NCBI GenBank assembly: GCA_002699695.2
Contig: PACC02000020.1
Location: 9,190 to 49,169, forward strand
From: Paracoccaceae bacterium
Lineage (GTDB): Bacteria > Pseudomonadota > Alphaproteobacteria > Rhodobacterales > Rhodobacteraceae
DNA length: 39,980 nt
Reading direction: 5' to 3'
The notes under the pieces: model-generated
The model's input: the letters and a program-made list of their open reading frames with translations, nothing else
Told to the model about the DNA's origin: nothing
Database searches by the model: none
In this document: positions 7,932 through 18,541 of the stretch, in pieces
How the letters are laid out: the number at the start of each line of letters is the position of its first letter
How positions within the stretch are numbered: position 1 is the stretch's first letter
Program-made: the position numbers and the translations under genes

Positions 7932-10715
7932 GTGTCCTATGCATTGAACCCAATAATACTTGATAAACCTTTTATCGGTTTAGAAAAGATTCTGAATGAA
8001 AAAGATCTGGTAAACAAAATTAATAAAGAAGATACCAAAAAAAATGGCAGAGGATTTCACGCAATAGCTCTATCTGAACTAAAAAATGTTAAACAGCAGG
8101 CCACTGGATTGGTGGCTGAAAAGTTGAGAAAACAACCTTATTTAGCACCTTCATCGCTATCTGCATACACTCTTATCAATGATCGAATTCTTAGATCAAT
8201 AGCCCAATTAGTTTTAGAAAAAATGTTTCCATTAGTCAGTCCAACAAAAGGTGAAAGCATTTCTGTTATAGCGGTTGGCGGCTATGGTAGAGCCGAGATG
8301 GCGCCATACTCAGACGTGGATTTACTATTTCTTACCCCTTATAAACAAACGGCCTGGGGAGAAAATGTTATCGAAAGCATATTGTATCTTTTGTGGGATC
8401 TAAGTCTAAAGGTGGGATATTCTGTTAGAAATGTAGAAGAAAGCATTCGATTAGCGAAAAGTGACATTACCATAAGAACTACTTTACTAGAAAATCGCTT
8501 TATTTTTGGAGAATCTAAACTGGCACGAGAGCTTAATACAAGATTGTGGTCAGAAGTCTTCAAAAATACAGCCTCTGAATTCATCTCAGAAAAATTAAAA
8601 GAAAGAGACCTCAGACACAAAAAACAGGGATCTGAAAGATACCTGTTAGAACCAAATATTAAGGAAGGGAAGGGAGGCCTTAGAGATTTACAGAACCTCT
8701 ACTGGATCTCAAAATATGTATATAAAATCGAACACAAGAAAGACCTCATCGGTTTTAAGATATTCTCTGCCGATGATTTAACTCTCTTCTCCAAAGCTGA
8801 AAATTTCTTGTGGACTGTCAGATGTGCCCTCCATCTTTTGTCAGATCGTGCCAATGAAAACCTAAGTTTTGATGTTCAAGTCCCCATAGCCAAGTCCTTA
8901 GGATTTAAGAATACTGGTGGCCTCTTAGGCGTGGAAAAATTCATGCAAAACTATTTTTTACATGCCAAAAATGTAGGAGAACTGACCCGTATTTTACTAG
9001 CGAGAATGGAATCCCAACACGTAAAAGAAAAACCAAATATTCTAAACAAAATCAAAAAGAAGTTTGAGAGCGCTGATACTAATATAGAAAAAGGTTTCTC
9101 ATTAACCCATGGTAGACTGAATGTTGAAAATTCAGAAATATTTTTCAAAGACCCTATAAACCTCATTAAACTATTTCAAAATGGGCTCAAAAGCAGTCGG
9201 TTAATTCATCCCAATGCCCTCCATTTGGTCGCCAGAAACATAGATTTAGTTGATGAAAATTTTATAAAAAGTGAGGAAGCAACAACAATTTTTCTAGACC
9301 TGCTTTTGAATTATGGTGATCCTGAAAGAGCTCTCAGGAGAATGAATGAGGTAGGCTTTCTTGGAAAGTTTATTCCGGAGTTTGAAAGAATTGTAGGGAT
9401 GATGCAGTTCAATATGTATCATAAATATACAGTCGACGAGCACACCATTCAATGCATTAAAACGCTAGCTCAAATAGAAGAGGGATCATTGAGAGAGGAT
9501 TTACCTCTAGCCTCAAAAATCTTAGCAGATGGTGTTAATCGGAAGGTTTTGTACCTTACTTTACTATTGCATGACATTGGGAAAGGATTGCCTGAAGATC
9601 ACAGCTTGGCCGGATCACAAATAGCTAAACTAGTCACCTCACGTTTAAGCTTTGATAAAGAAGAGCGTGAATTGACAAGCTGGTTAATAAGAAATCACTT
9701 GCTCATGTCTGACATAGCCCAAAAAAGAGACCTTTCTGATCCTAAGACCATTAAAGACTTTGCAAGCATAGTAAAATCCGCTAACCGGTTGAGGTTGCTA
9801 ACAGTACTTACTGTTTGTGACATTAGAGGCGTTGGACCGGATGTTTGGAACAATTGGAAAGCAGTAATGCTGCGCACACTATTTGCAAAAACAATCAATG
9901 TCCTCAAGGAAAATTTTGAAGCCATATCGCGACCAGAACAAGTGAATCATGCAAAATATGCTCTAAGAAAAGCCTTGATAGAATGGCCAGAAGATAAAAT
10001 TCATGAAGAGATCAATCGCCATTATACAGGCTTCTATCTTGGTCTAAATTGTGAAACCCAATCGGTCTTTGCTACATTAGGTAGGAAAAAAGGAAATGAA
10101 GAAATAATCTCCAAAATAGAAAAAGACGCGAGTAGGGATGCTACCCGAGCCTGCTTTTTCATGGAAGATCATCCTGGTCTTTTTGCACGACTAGCCGGTG
10201 CTATAGCCTTGGCTGGTGCCAATGTGATAGATGCCAGAACGTATACAACTGCGGATGGATATGCTACTGCAGTGTTTTGGCTGCAGAGTAAAACTTCAAC
10301 TCCATTCGAAGAAAGCCGACTTAATCGCCTCAATCAAACCATCAGAAATGCGTTAAAAGGAGAAATAATACCCCGAGATGCTTTAAAGGAGAGAGGTAAG
10401 ATTAGAAAAAAGGAAAAAGACTTTAAAGTTCCTACAAATATTACTTTCGATAATGAAGGTTCTGAAATTTACACTATCATTGAGATTGATACTAGAGATC
10501 GTCTTGGCCTTTTACACGATTTAGCTAGAACTTTGACTAATAATTATATCACTATTGCCTCTGCCATTATTGCTACTTATGGAGAGCAAGCTGTTGACAC
10601 CTTTTATGTTAAGGATCTCTTTGGATTAAAATTATATTCAGAAAATAAACGGATAAAGCTTGCTGAGAAACTTAAAGACGCCGTTGAAGCTGGAACCCTA
10701 ATAGGGGCCCAGTAG
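7932..10715 (+). CDS. glnD: [Protein-PII] uridylyltransferase / bifunctional GlnD
   Basis: 927 aa, GTG start; nucleotidyltransferase motif VGGYGRAEMAPYSDVDLLFL, HD domain (LLLHDIGKGLPEDHS) and two ACT domains at the C-terminus. Confidence 0.96.
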   Translation: MSYALNPIILDKPFIGLEKILNEKDLVNKINKEDTKKNGRGFHAIALSELKNVKQQATGLVAEKLRKQPYLAPSSLSAYTLINDRILRSIAQLVLEKMFPLVSPTKGESISVIAVGGYGRAEMAPYSDVDLLFLTPYKQTAWGENVIESILYLLWDLSLKVGYSVRNVEESIRLAKSDITIRTTLLENRFIFGESKLARELNTRLWSEVFKNTASEFISEKLKERDLRHKKQGSERYLLEPNIKEGKGGLRDLQNLYWISKYVYKIEHKKDLIGFKIFSADDLTLFSKAENFLWTVRCALHLLSDRANENLSFDVQVPIAKSLGFKNTGGLLGVEKFMQNYFLHAKNVGELTRILLARMESQHVKEKPNILNKIKKKFESADTNIEKGFSLTHGRLNVENSEIFFKDPINLIKLFQNGLKSSRLIHPNALHLVARNIDLVDENFIKSEEATTIFLDLLLNYGDPERALRRMNEVGFLGKFIPEFERIVGMMQFNMYHKYTVDEHTIQCIKTLAQIEEGSLREDLPLASKILADGVNRKVLYLTLLLHDIGKGLPEDHSLAGSQIAKLVTSRLSFDKEERELTSWLIRNHLLMSDIAQKRDLSDPKTIKDFASIVKSANRLRLLTVLTVCDIRGVGPDVWNNWKAVMLRTLFAKTINVLKENFEAISRPEQVNHAKYALRKALIEWPEDKIHEEINRHYTGFYLGLNCETQSVFATLGRKKGNEEIISKIEKDASRDATRACFFMEDHPGLFARLAGAIALAGANVIDARTYTTADGYATAVFWLQSKTSTPFEESRLNRLNQTIRNALKGEIIPRDALKERGKIRKKEKDFKVPTNITFDNEGSEIYTIIEIDTRDRLGLLHDLARTLTNNYITIASAIIATYGEQAVDTFYVKDLFGLKLYSENKRIKLAEKLKDAVEAGTLIGAQ

Positions 10716-10734
10716 AAAGATTCATGAGAAAAGA

Positions 10735-12252
10735 ATGAAGTTTAGATCAAAGATTATTAAAAACTTCTTCACGGTGAGTATTTGGACATTTGTAAGTCGA
10801 ATATTCGGATTTGTTCGAGATATCATGTTGGCCGCATTTTTGGGATCCGGTCCGGTAGGTGAAGCCTTTATAATAGCCTTCTCATTACCAAATATTTTTC
10901 GTAGATTCTTTGCTGAAGGAGCATTTAATGCTGCCTTCATCCCGCTCTTCAAGAAGCAAATGCACAACAAGGATGAAGCTTTAAAATTCACCTCAAATAC
11001 ACTTTCAATATTGATTTTAACTTTAATAACATTTTGCTCTCTTGCAATAATCCTTATGCCATTTCTGGTTTTGGCAATAGCGGGAGGGTTTGGTTATGAC
11101 GACAGGTTTGATCTTGCAGTTTATTACGGCCGCATTACATTTCCATATATCTTCATGGTTTCTCTGTCATCACTTTTCGGTGCTATCTTAAACTCATATG
11201 GTAAATTTAGCGCCACTTCTGCTGCTCCTATAGTCCTAAATATATTTTTGATTTTTGCTATGCTAATCGCCTATGGATTAGACTTTGAAATGGGATTGTT
11301 GATTTGTATTTCTGTTCCATTATCTGGCTTGGTACAGTTATTGATTCTGATCCAATCAGCTAGTAAATTAGGGTTTTTTCCAAAAATTGTATGGCCAAAG
11401 TTTGACCAGAAGTTAAAACGACTTACCATAATTGCGTTTCCCGCCGTTCTATCTGGTGGCGTTATACATATAAACTTGCTAATAGGTAGACAAATCGCCT
11501 CCTATTTTGATGGTGCTATAGCATGGTTAAACTATGCTGATAGATTGTACCAACTTCCATTAGGAGTGATTGGTATTGCACTAGGTAGTATCTTGCTTCC
11601 AAGACTTTCAGAAAAAACTGTATTGAACAACCCCCAAAAGATGAATGAAGCAGTTCAGGAATGCCTAAAAATCGCTGCCATGTTAACCATTCCAGCTACT
11701 GCAGCACTCCTGATAATCCCTTTACCTCTAATCTCAGTTTTATTTGAAAGGGGGGCTTTTTCAAATGTTGACAGCCAATTTACAGCAAGAGCCTTAGCTA
11801 TTTACGGCTTTGGCCTCCCAGCTTATGTACTCCACAAAATCTTCACACCTATTTTCTTTTCAAATGGTGACACCACTACACCATTCAAAATAGCAGTGAT
11901 TGCCATGTTAACCAATGTGTTGATAGCCTTTTCTCTTATCAAATTCTTCGGCTACCTTGCTCCAGTCATAAGTACAACTGTCTCCAGTTGGATAATGGCT
12001 ATACTTTTATACAAAAAATCTAGATTTTTGGGTTTTAAGATGAGCTTGGCCTTACTTAATCCATTTATCAAGATATTAGTCGCCACAGCTATACTATCTG
12101 CAATTTTGATATTAGTGTCATTTGAATACTTTGATTTATTAACAACTAGTCATCTAAGAACACTTTATCTCTTTTTGTTGATTTTATTTTGTTCATCTAC
12201 CTATTTTTGCGTCCTATGGTTTTTAGGAATAACAAATAAGAAAGGTAATTGA
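10735..12252 (+). CDS. murJ: Lipid II flippase MurJ (MviN)
   Basis: 505 aa; TVSIWTFVSRIFGFVRDIMLAAFLGSGPVGEAFIIAFSLPNIFRRFFAEGAFNAAFIPLF is diagnostic for MurJ. Confidence 0.96.
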   Translation: MKFRSKIIKNFFTVSIWTFVSRIFGFVRDIMLAAFLGSGPVGEAFIIAFSLPNIFRRFFAEGAFNAAFIPLFKKQMHNKDEALKFTSNTLSILILTLITFCSLAIILMPFLVLAIAGGFGYDDRFDLAVYYGRITFPYIFMVSLSSLFGAILNSYGKFSATSAAPIVLNIFLIFAMLIAYGLDFEMGLLICISVPLSGLVQLLILIQSASKLGFFPKIVWPKFDQKLKRLTIIAFPAVLSGGVIHINLLIGRQIASYFDGAIAWLNYADRLYQLPLGVIGIALGSILLPRLSEKTVLNNPQKMNEAVQECLKIAAMLTIPATAALLIIPLPLISVLFERGAFSNVDSQFTARALAIYGFGLPAYVLHKIFTPIFFSNGDTTTPFKIAVIAMLTNVLIAFSLIKFFGYLAPVISTTVSSWIMAILLYKKSRFLGFKMSLALLNPFIKILVATAILSAILILVSFEYFDLLTTSHLRTLYLFLLILFCSSTYFCVLWFLGITNKKGN

Positions 12253-12335
12253 TTGAAAAACAATATTATTGTCCTAGATAAAATTTCCCTGTATTGAAAC
12301 GCACAAGCTGAGTAATTTAAGGAACTGGTTAACTG

Positions 12336-13367
12336 ATGATGGGTCAAAAACACAAGAAGAGAATTTTTTCTGGAGTACAACCCACCGGAAATATTCATTT
12401 AGGTAATTATTTGGGAGCAGTAAAAAACTTTGTCAAACTTCAATCTGAGGGAAATGAAGCTTTATTTTGCATTGTAGACCTTCACGCAATCACTGTTTGG
12501 CAAGACCCAAAAGTCTTACGCAGTTCTATTAGAGAACTAGCTGCAACATTTGTTGCTTGTGGCCTAGAATCAAAAAAATCAATTCTTTTCAGTCAAAGCC
12601 AAGTTAGTGGTCATGCCGAACTCGCTTGGATTTTTAATTGCATTGCTAGAATGGGCTGGTTAAATAGAATGACCCAATTTAAGGATAAAGCAGGACAAAA
12701 TAAAGAAAATGCCTCTGTAGGTCTTTTTGCTTATCCTGCTCTTATGGCTGCTGACATTCTAGCTTATCACGCTACACTAGTCCCAGTTGGTGAGGATCAA
12801 AAGCAGCACCTAGAATTGACCAGAGATATAGCTATCAAATTTAATAACGACTTCAAAGTGCCCAATTTTTTTCCTATCCCTGAACCTATTATTGAAGAAA
12901 CTGCACCCAGAATTATGAGTTTAAGAGATGGATCAAAAAAAATGTCTAAATCAGATTCCTCCGACATGAGTCGAATTAATGTGCAAGATGACAATGATCT
13001 GATAGCTCTCAAGATCCGTAAAGCAAGAACAGACCAGGAACCCATACCTGAAAACATTTCATTCCTAGAAAAAAGACCAGAAGCCCATAACCTTGTTAAC
13101 ATTTATGCGTCTCTAACAAATTGTTCACCAGAAGATGTTTTGACGGATTTTAGCGGTAAGCCTTTTAGTTATTTTAAGCCCAAACTTGTTGAATTACTTG
13201 TTAGCGAATTAGAGCCCATTTCGAAAAAGATAAAGGAACTACTAAAGCAACCGGAAGAAATCGATACAATATTGAATCATGGGGCCGCCAGTGCTAGGAC
13301 AATTTCTGATCCAATAATTAGATCAACCTACGAAATTCTAGGTTTGACCAAAAACTTGGAATTATAG
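12336..13367 (+). CDS. trpS: Tryptophanyl-tRNA synthetase
   Basis: 343 aa; [25 protein letters not shown] (HIGH-type) and [15 protein letters not shown] (KMSKS). Confidence 0.97.
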   Translation: MMGQKHKKRIFSGVQPTGNIHLGNYLGAVKNFVKLQSEGNEALFCIVDLHAITVWQDPKVLRSSIRELAATFVACGLESKKSILFSQSQVSGHAELAWIFNCIARMGWLNRMTQFKDKAGQNKENASVGLFAYPALMAADILAYHATLVPVGEDQKQHLELTRDIAIKFNNDFKVPNFFPIPEPIIEETAPRIMSLRDGSKKMSKSDSSDMSRINVQDDNDLIALKIRKARTDQEPIPENISFLEKRPEAHNLVNIYASLTNCSPEDVLTDFSGKPFSYFKPKLVELLVSELEPISKKIKELLKQPEEIDTILNHGAASARTISDPIIRSTYEILGLTKNLEL

Positions 13368-13516
13368 GTGCGCATCCTATATCTAAAATAACCAGCATAT
13401 CATATTGGATCCCTCATCATTGTTAATGAATGGGTTATGAAGTAGGCTAAGGTTGAATAACGCATACAAAGCAATTCTTTAAATATAATTTAAATCATGT
13501 AAAGGTTTACTCTCCA

Positions 13517-13975
13517 ATGCGAAAATTTTTGGTTGTTATGGACGATAGTCCTGAATTTGTTAATGCACTTAGATTTGCGGCTATACGTGCTTCAAAAACT
13601 GGTGGACAGGTAGAAATACTAGGTATTATAGCTCCGGAAGAATTCCAACATTGGCTTGGGGTTGCTGAGCAGATGAAATATGAAGCCAAAGAACGCATCA
13701 AAGAACATTTTAAGATTTTCTCTGAAATCATAGAAAAAGAAGAAGGTATTATTCCAGAATTGGTTATCAGAGAAGGAGACAAAGTTACTGAAGTACTAGC
13801 ACAGGTACAAGAAGATCCAGAGGTGGGAATAATTGTATTGGGTGCAGGAATTTCAAGTGAAGGTCCAGGACCCTTAGTCACGCAATTGGTAGCTCGACAA
13901 GGAGGTACTTTACCAGTACCTGTGACAATTGTTCCAGGTTCTTTAACAAAGGACTCAATCATATCCGTTTCTTAA
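13517..13975 (+). CDS. Universal stress protein family
   Basis: 152 aa; KFLVVMDDSPEFVNALRFAAIRASKTGGQVEIL plus a C-terminal USP-like glycine region; same neighbourhood as trpS and nfu. Confidence 0.87.
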   Translation: MRKFLVVMDDSPEFVNALRFAAIRASKTGGQVEILGIIAPEEFQHWLGVAEQMKYEAKERIKEHFKIFSEIIEKEEGIIPELVIREGDKVTEVLAQVQEDPEVGIIVLGAGISSEGPGPLVTQLVARQGGTLPVPVTIVPGSLTKDSIISVS

Positions 13976-14061
13976 TTTATGATTTAGTTTAGAAAGATTC
14001 TAAGTTTTGGTTGATTTGATAACAAAACTAATGCATTCTCATACTGGATAGGAGATCCATC

Positions 14062-14622
14062 ATGTTTATTCAAACCGAATCCACCCCAAATCCAGCAACT
14101 CTTAAGTTTCTTCCTGGTCGTACTGTCCTTCAAGCGGGAACGGCAGATTTTCCTTCAATTAAAAATTCAGAACAATCCCCTTTGGCAAAAAGAATCTTTG
14201 AAGTGGAAGGAATATCAGGAGTATTTTTTGGTTCAGACTTCATAACCGTAACTAAAAATGATGGTATAGATTGGGAACATGTTAAGCCTGCTATTCTGGG
14301 TGTCATTATGGAACACTTCCAATCTGGTTTGCCTGTCATGCTTGAAGAAAACATTACGCCAAGTCATGCCAAACATGATGGTCCAGACAGTGCAGTTGTA
14401 GATCAAATAAAGGAATTACTTGATACAAGGGTCAGGCCTGCAGTTGCCCAAGATGGTGGAGACATTACATTTCACGGTTATGAAGAAGGTGTAGTCTACC
14501 TGCACATGCAAGGAGCCTGTGCAGGCTGCCCATCTTCAACTATGACCCTGAAAATGGGTATTGAAAACCTACTCAAACATTTCATCCCTGAGGTAAAAGA
14601 AGTCCGCCCTATAGCTGCCTGA
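14062..14622 (+). CDS. Nfu-type Fe-S cluster scaffold (NifU C-terminal family)
   Basis: 186 aa; MFIQTESTPNPATLKFLPGR and C-terminal QDGGDITFHGYEEGVVYLHMQGACAGCPSSTMTLKMGIE with the CxxC Fe-S motif. Confidence 0.95.
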   Translation: MFIQTESTPNPATLKFLPGRTVLQAGTADFPSIKNSEQSPLAKRIFEVEGISGVFFGSDFITVTKNDGIDWEHVKPAILGVIMEHFQSGLPVMLEENITPSHAKHDGPDSAVVDQIKELLDTRVRPAVAQDGGDITFHGYEEGVVYLHMQGACAGCPSSTMTLKMGIENLLKHFIPEVKEVRPIAA

Positions 14623-14624
14623 TC

Positions 14625-15308
14625 ATGGCTAAGAAAAATGATGCTAGAAATATCATCCTTGCGCTAGATACTTCCGTAAGCCACTGTTCTGTATCACTTT
14701 TACAAGACGAAGTTCTGCTTGCAGAGAAATCTAACCTGATGCAAAAAGGTCAATCCGAAAAGTTGTTTGCTTTCATTCAGTGCATCTTTAGTGAGGCTAA
14801 CCTTACTCTAAAAGACGTTAAAGCTATTGGTGTAGGTGTTGGCCCTGGGAATTTCACGGGTCTACGTATCGGTATTTCGGCAGCTAAAGGACTAGCGATG
14901 GCTCTAAAGATAAAGGTGTTTGGAGTGAATAGGTTTGAGACTCTAATTGAAACAAACCAACCAACACTTGCATTAGTCGCCACCACTGAGAAGTCATTTT
15001 ATACCCAGTTTTTCATAAACAAAAAGCCCATAAAACCACCTACTGAAAGTACCAGATCTGAAATACTAAAGAAAAATTACTTACCAAACACAATTATTTC
15101 GGGTGATAGCGCAATACAAATAGCAAAAAAACTTAACTTACAACATGGAGCAAATAACAGTACACCAAAATCAGAAAAAATTGGTTTAATAGCACAGAGA
15201 CACCTCGAAAATGGTGGACCTAATCCGGCACCACTCTATATTAAAGGTCCAGATGCGAAATTGCCTAAAGAACCAATTCCACTTATCTTAGGATCTAATG
15301 TGCAATAA
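14625..15308 (+). CDS. tsaB: tRNA threonylcarbamoyladenosine biosynthesis protein TsaB
   Basis: 227 aa; NIILALDTSVSHCSVSLLQDEVLLAEK and VGVGPGNFTGLRIGISAAKGLAMAL. Confidence 0.93.
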   Translation: MAKKNDARNIILALDTSVSHCSVSLLQDEVLLAEKSNLMQKGQSEKLFAFIQCIFSEANLTLKDVKAIGVGVGPGNFTGLRIGISAAKGLAMALKIKVFGVNRFETLIETNQPTLALVATTEKSFYTQFFINKKPIKPPTESTRSEILKKNYLPNTIISGDSAIQIAKKLNLQHGANNSTPKSEKIGLIAQRHLENGGPNPAPLYIKGPDAKLPKEPIPLILGSNVQ

Positions 15309-15744
15309 AAACAATTTGGAAATGTTAGCCAAAAGCTTCGCAGTTATCCACAAAGCTTGCTTTGGTAATACTAGTACAAAATTTTCTTCCTCTTTCATAT
15401 TATCTTTGATCCAAAATCCTAATGTTAAATTTATTGAGCAAGAACAAAAAGGTTTTTGTTTGGCAAGATTATCAGATGTGGAGGCCGAAATAATTACCAT
15501 GGGCATCAAACCTGAATTTCAACAACAAGGCATTGGATATTCGATATTAATAAGAATAATTCAACTCATAAGAAAAACTAGTTGCGAGACAATATTCTTA
15601 GAAGTTGCCTCCGATAATATAGCTGGAATCAAACTTTATTCCAAAGCAGGATTTAATAGATGTGGGATTAGAAAGAATTATTATCAAATCTCCAATAACA
15701 AAAAAGTTAATGCAATAATCATGAAGAAAATCTTGGTCGAATAG
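15298..15744 (+). CDS. rimI: Ribosomal protein S18 alanine N-acetyltransferase (RimI-like GNAT)
   Basis: 148 aa; GNAT core IITMGIKPEFQQQGIGYSILIRI and FLEVASDNIAGIKLYSKAGFNRCGIRKNYY; overlaps the end of tsaB. Confidence 0.88.
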   Translation: MCNKNNLEMLAKSFAVIHKACFGNTSTKFSSSFILSLIQNPNVKFIEQEQKGFCLARLSDVEAEIITMGIKPEFQQQGIGYSILIRIIQLIRKTSCETIFLEVASDNIAGIKLYSKAGFNRCGIRKNYYQISNNKKVNAIIMKKILVE

Positions 15745-15975
15745 ACGATGAACTATCACCTCTGAATGAAATCCCCCATATTTTGAGCTCCAAAGTTTAA
15801 GAATGAATATTCTGGCCAATCCATTCACTACCATACTAGACTTTAATTTTGTAATAGCATCCTAGAAACCTCATAGCTAACATAAATCCAAAAATAAATG
15901 AATTTGCCATTGTGGGTATTGCACCTATCCAACAAAAGTTTCATACTCAAGTCTTAAGCCAAAGATATGTGAGGA

Positions 15976-17007
15976 ATGGATATGAAATTAAAGACAATTT
16001 TAAAGCTAACAAGTGGTGCATTTGCTGGTTTGCTTTTAGCAACAGTGCAGTCTGCTAATGCATTCACAGCTTGTCAAGTAACTGACGTAGGTGGAGTTGA
16101 TGACAAAAGTTTCAATGAAACTGCCTGGAAAGGCGTAAAAGATGCCGTAGCCAAACACGGCGTTGATTCAAAATTATTAGAATCAAAAGATGGTACGGAC
16201 TATGAGCCCCATTTGAATTCTATGGTGAGCGCAGGTTGTGACATCATAATCGCCGTTGGATTTTTAATGGGAGAAGCTACTCAAAAAGCAGCAGAAGCAA
16301 ATCCTGATTCAAAGTTCACAATTATCGATTTTGCATATGACCCAACTGTTCCTAATATTTTGGGACAAATCTTCGCTACTGATCAAGCTGCCTTCTTAGC
16401 AGGTTATGTATCTGCAGGGGTGAGCAAAACTGGTATAGTTGGAACGTTTGGAGGCATCAACATACCTCCAGTGACAGGATTCATGGATGGTTTCGCATGG
16501 GGTGTTGCCCACTACAACAAAATTAAAGGAAAAAATGTGCAAGTTCTTGGCTGGGATCCTGCAGCCAAAGAAGGCTTGTTCACCAACAACTTTGATTCCT
16601 TAGATGATGGAAGAGCTTTCGCTCAAAATCTTTATGATGAAGGTGCTGACATAGTTATGCCTGTAGCAGGACCAGTTGGTTTAGGTTCAGCTTCCCTCGC
16701 GGATGAATTGGGAAGTGACAAACTAAAGATCATCGGAGTGGATGGTGATTGGACTACCACAGATCCAGCAAGAAAAGATGTATATCTTACTTCTGTACTT
16801 AAAAATATGGATGTTACTACCTTGAGCGTTATAGAAATGGCAAAGTCAGGTGATTTTTCTGGCGGCCTTACAGTTGGTACATTAGAGAATGGGGGTGTTG
16901 GAATAGCTCCCTATCACGAACTATCTAGTTCTGTATCTAGCGAACTCGCCTCAGAAGTTGAAGCTCTCCGCAAAGGGATAATTTCGGGTTCAATCAAGAT
17001 GAACTAA
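15976..17007 (+). CDS. BMP-family (nucleoside-type) ABC transporter substrate-binding protein
   Basis: 343 aa with N-terminal signal peptide; FTACQVTDVGGVDDKSFNETAWKGVKDA...DYEPHLNSMVSAGCDIIIAVGFLM is typical of BMP/PnrA; followed by ABC ATPase and permeases. Confidence 0.92.
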   Translation: MDMKLKTILKLTSGAFAGLLLATVQSANAFTACQVTDVGGVDDKSFNETAWKGVKDAVAKHGVDSKLLESKDGTDYEPHLNSMVSAGCDIIIAVGFLMGEATQKAAEANPDSKFTIIDFAYDPTVPNILGQIFATDQAAFLAGYVSAGVSKTGIVGTFGGINIPPVTGFMDGFAWGVAHYNKIKGKNVQVLGWDPAAKEGLFTNNFDSLDDGRAFAQNLYDEGADIVMPVAGPVGLGSASLADELGSDKLKIIGVDGDWTTTDPARKDVYLTSVLKNMDVTTLSVIEMAKSGDFSGGLTVGTLENGGVGIAPYHELSSSVSSELASEVEALRKGIISGSIKMN

Positions 17008-17038
17008 TAACTGCAATCATCCGGGGCGAAACAAAACT

Positions 17039-18541
17039 TTGAAAATTGAATTAAAAGAAATAAGTAAAAGTTTCGGCCCGGTTGCCGCAAATACTAAGAT
17101 AAATTTGTCAGTTTCCAGTGGTGAAACTCTAGGACTTCTAGGTGAAAATGGGGCAGGAAAAACTACCCTAATGAATATACTAACTGGTTTATATAAACCA
17201 GATTCAGGTCAAGTACTAATTAGGGGTCAGCAAAGAGAATTCTCTAATCCACGAGATGCTATCAAAAATGGCATAGGCATGGTTCACCAGCACTTCATGC
17301 TTGTACCTGTGTTTTCGGTTACAGAAAATGTGATTCTAGGCAACGAACCAACCTCAGCCGTAAATAGGATAAATTTGAAAGAGGCAAGGGAAAAAGTTCA
17401 AAATATAAGTTCTAAATATAACTTAGATGTTGATCCAGATGAGCTAGTAGAAAGACTGCCTGTTGGAGTTCAGCAAAGGGTAGAAATAATCAAAATATTG
17501 TTTAGAAAGGCAGAGCTTTTAATTTTTGATGAACCCACAGCTGTCTTAACACCGCAAGAAGTTTCAGATTTTTTCATGATAGTGAATAGTCTCAAGAACT
17601 CGGGCAAAGCCATTATCTTCATCACTCACAAATTGCATGAAGTAATACAAATTTGTGACAGAATTAATATCTTGCGGAGAGGAAAAGTGGTTGGGGAAGT
17701 CAATCCCAAGAAAACTTCTAACTCGAAACTTGCAGAACTTATGGTGGGCAGATCGGTGAATCTTAATACAAAACGAAAAAAGATAGATCCAGGTGATGTG
17801 CTACTTAAAGTAAGGAATTTACACGTCATCTCTGATAAAAAAGAAAAGGTCATTTCAGACGTAAATCTAAAATTACATAAGAAAGAAATACTTGGCATTG
17901 CCGGAGTGCAAGGGAATGGTCAAACAGAGTTCATAGAAGCTTTGACAGGACTGAGAAAAATATCCTCAGGAGAAATATTCTACTTTGACAAGAATTGTAC
18001 AAATTTTACCCCAAGAAAAATTCATCAAATGGGAATTAAACACATACCCGAAGATCGTCAGAAGCAAGGACTAATAAATGAGTTTTCACTGACAGAAAAC
18101 ATCATTTTAAATACTTACTATGAGGCTGATTTTTCAAAAAATATATCCCTTAATTGGAATAATGCTAGATCTGAGGCAGCAAGGGTAATGAAACAATTTG
18201 ATGTTCGAGCAAGCTCAGAATCTAGTCCAGCTAACAACCTTTCTGGCGGCAATCAGCAAAAGCTAGTTATAGGGAGGGAAATGTCTCGCAAGATTAATTT
18301 GTTAATTGCATCTCAACCAACAAGGGGGGTAGATGTAGGTTCTATCGAATATATACACGGACAGATAATTGCTGCTAGAAATTCTGGCATTGGCATCTTA
18401 TTAAACTCTACCGAATTAGAAGAAATTATAGCTTTATCAGATCGAATCGTCGTTTTCTTTGAAGGTAAAATTGTTGCGGAACTTCCTTCTAATACGGATC
18501 CCAAAATCATTGGGTTGGCCATGGCTGGAGTAATAACCTAA
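17039..18541 (+). CDS. Duplicated-NBD sugar/nucleoside-type ABC transporter ATPase
   Basis: 500 aa, TTG start; two NBDs (GENGAGKTTLMNILTGLYKPDSG; GVQGNGQTEFIEALTGL...LSGGNQQKLVIGREM). Confidence 0.94.
   Translation: MKIELKEISKSFGPVAANTKINLSVSSGETLGLLGENGAGKTTLMNILTGLYKPDSGQVLIRGQQREFSNPRDAIKNGIGMVHQHFMLVPVFSVTENVILGNEPTSAVNRINLKEAREKVQNISSKYNLDVDPDELVERLPVGVQQRVEIIKILFRKAELLIFDEPTAVLTPQEVSDFFMIVNSLKNSGKAIIFITHKLHEVIQICDRINILRRGKVVGEVNPKKTSNSKLAELMVGRSVNLNTKRKKIDPGDVLLKVRNLHVISDKKEKVISDVNLKLHKKEILGIAGVQGNGQTEFIEALTGLRKISSGEIFYFDKNCTNFTPRKIHQMGIKHIPEDRQKQGLINEFSLTENIILNTYYEADFSKNISLNWNNARSEAARVMKQFDVRASSESSPANNLSGGNQQKLVIGREMSRKINLLIASQPTRGVDVGSIEYIHGQIIAARNSGIGILLNSTELEEIIALSDRIVVFFEGKIVAELPSNTDPKIIGLAMAGVIT

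Noticed and set aside
15745-15970. Riboswitch or small RNA in the 230-bp gap before the BMP gene
   Set aside because: No recognisable purine-riboswitch core or strong hairpin could be identified by eye.
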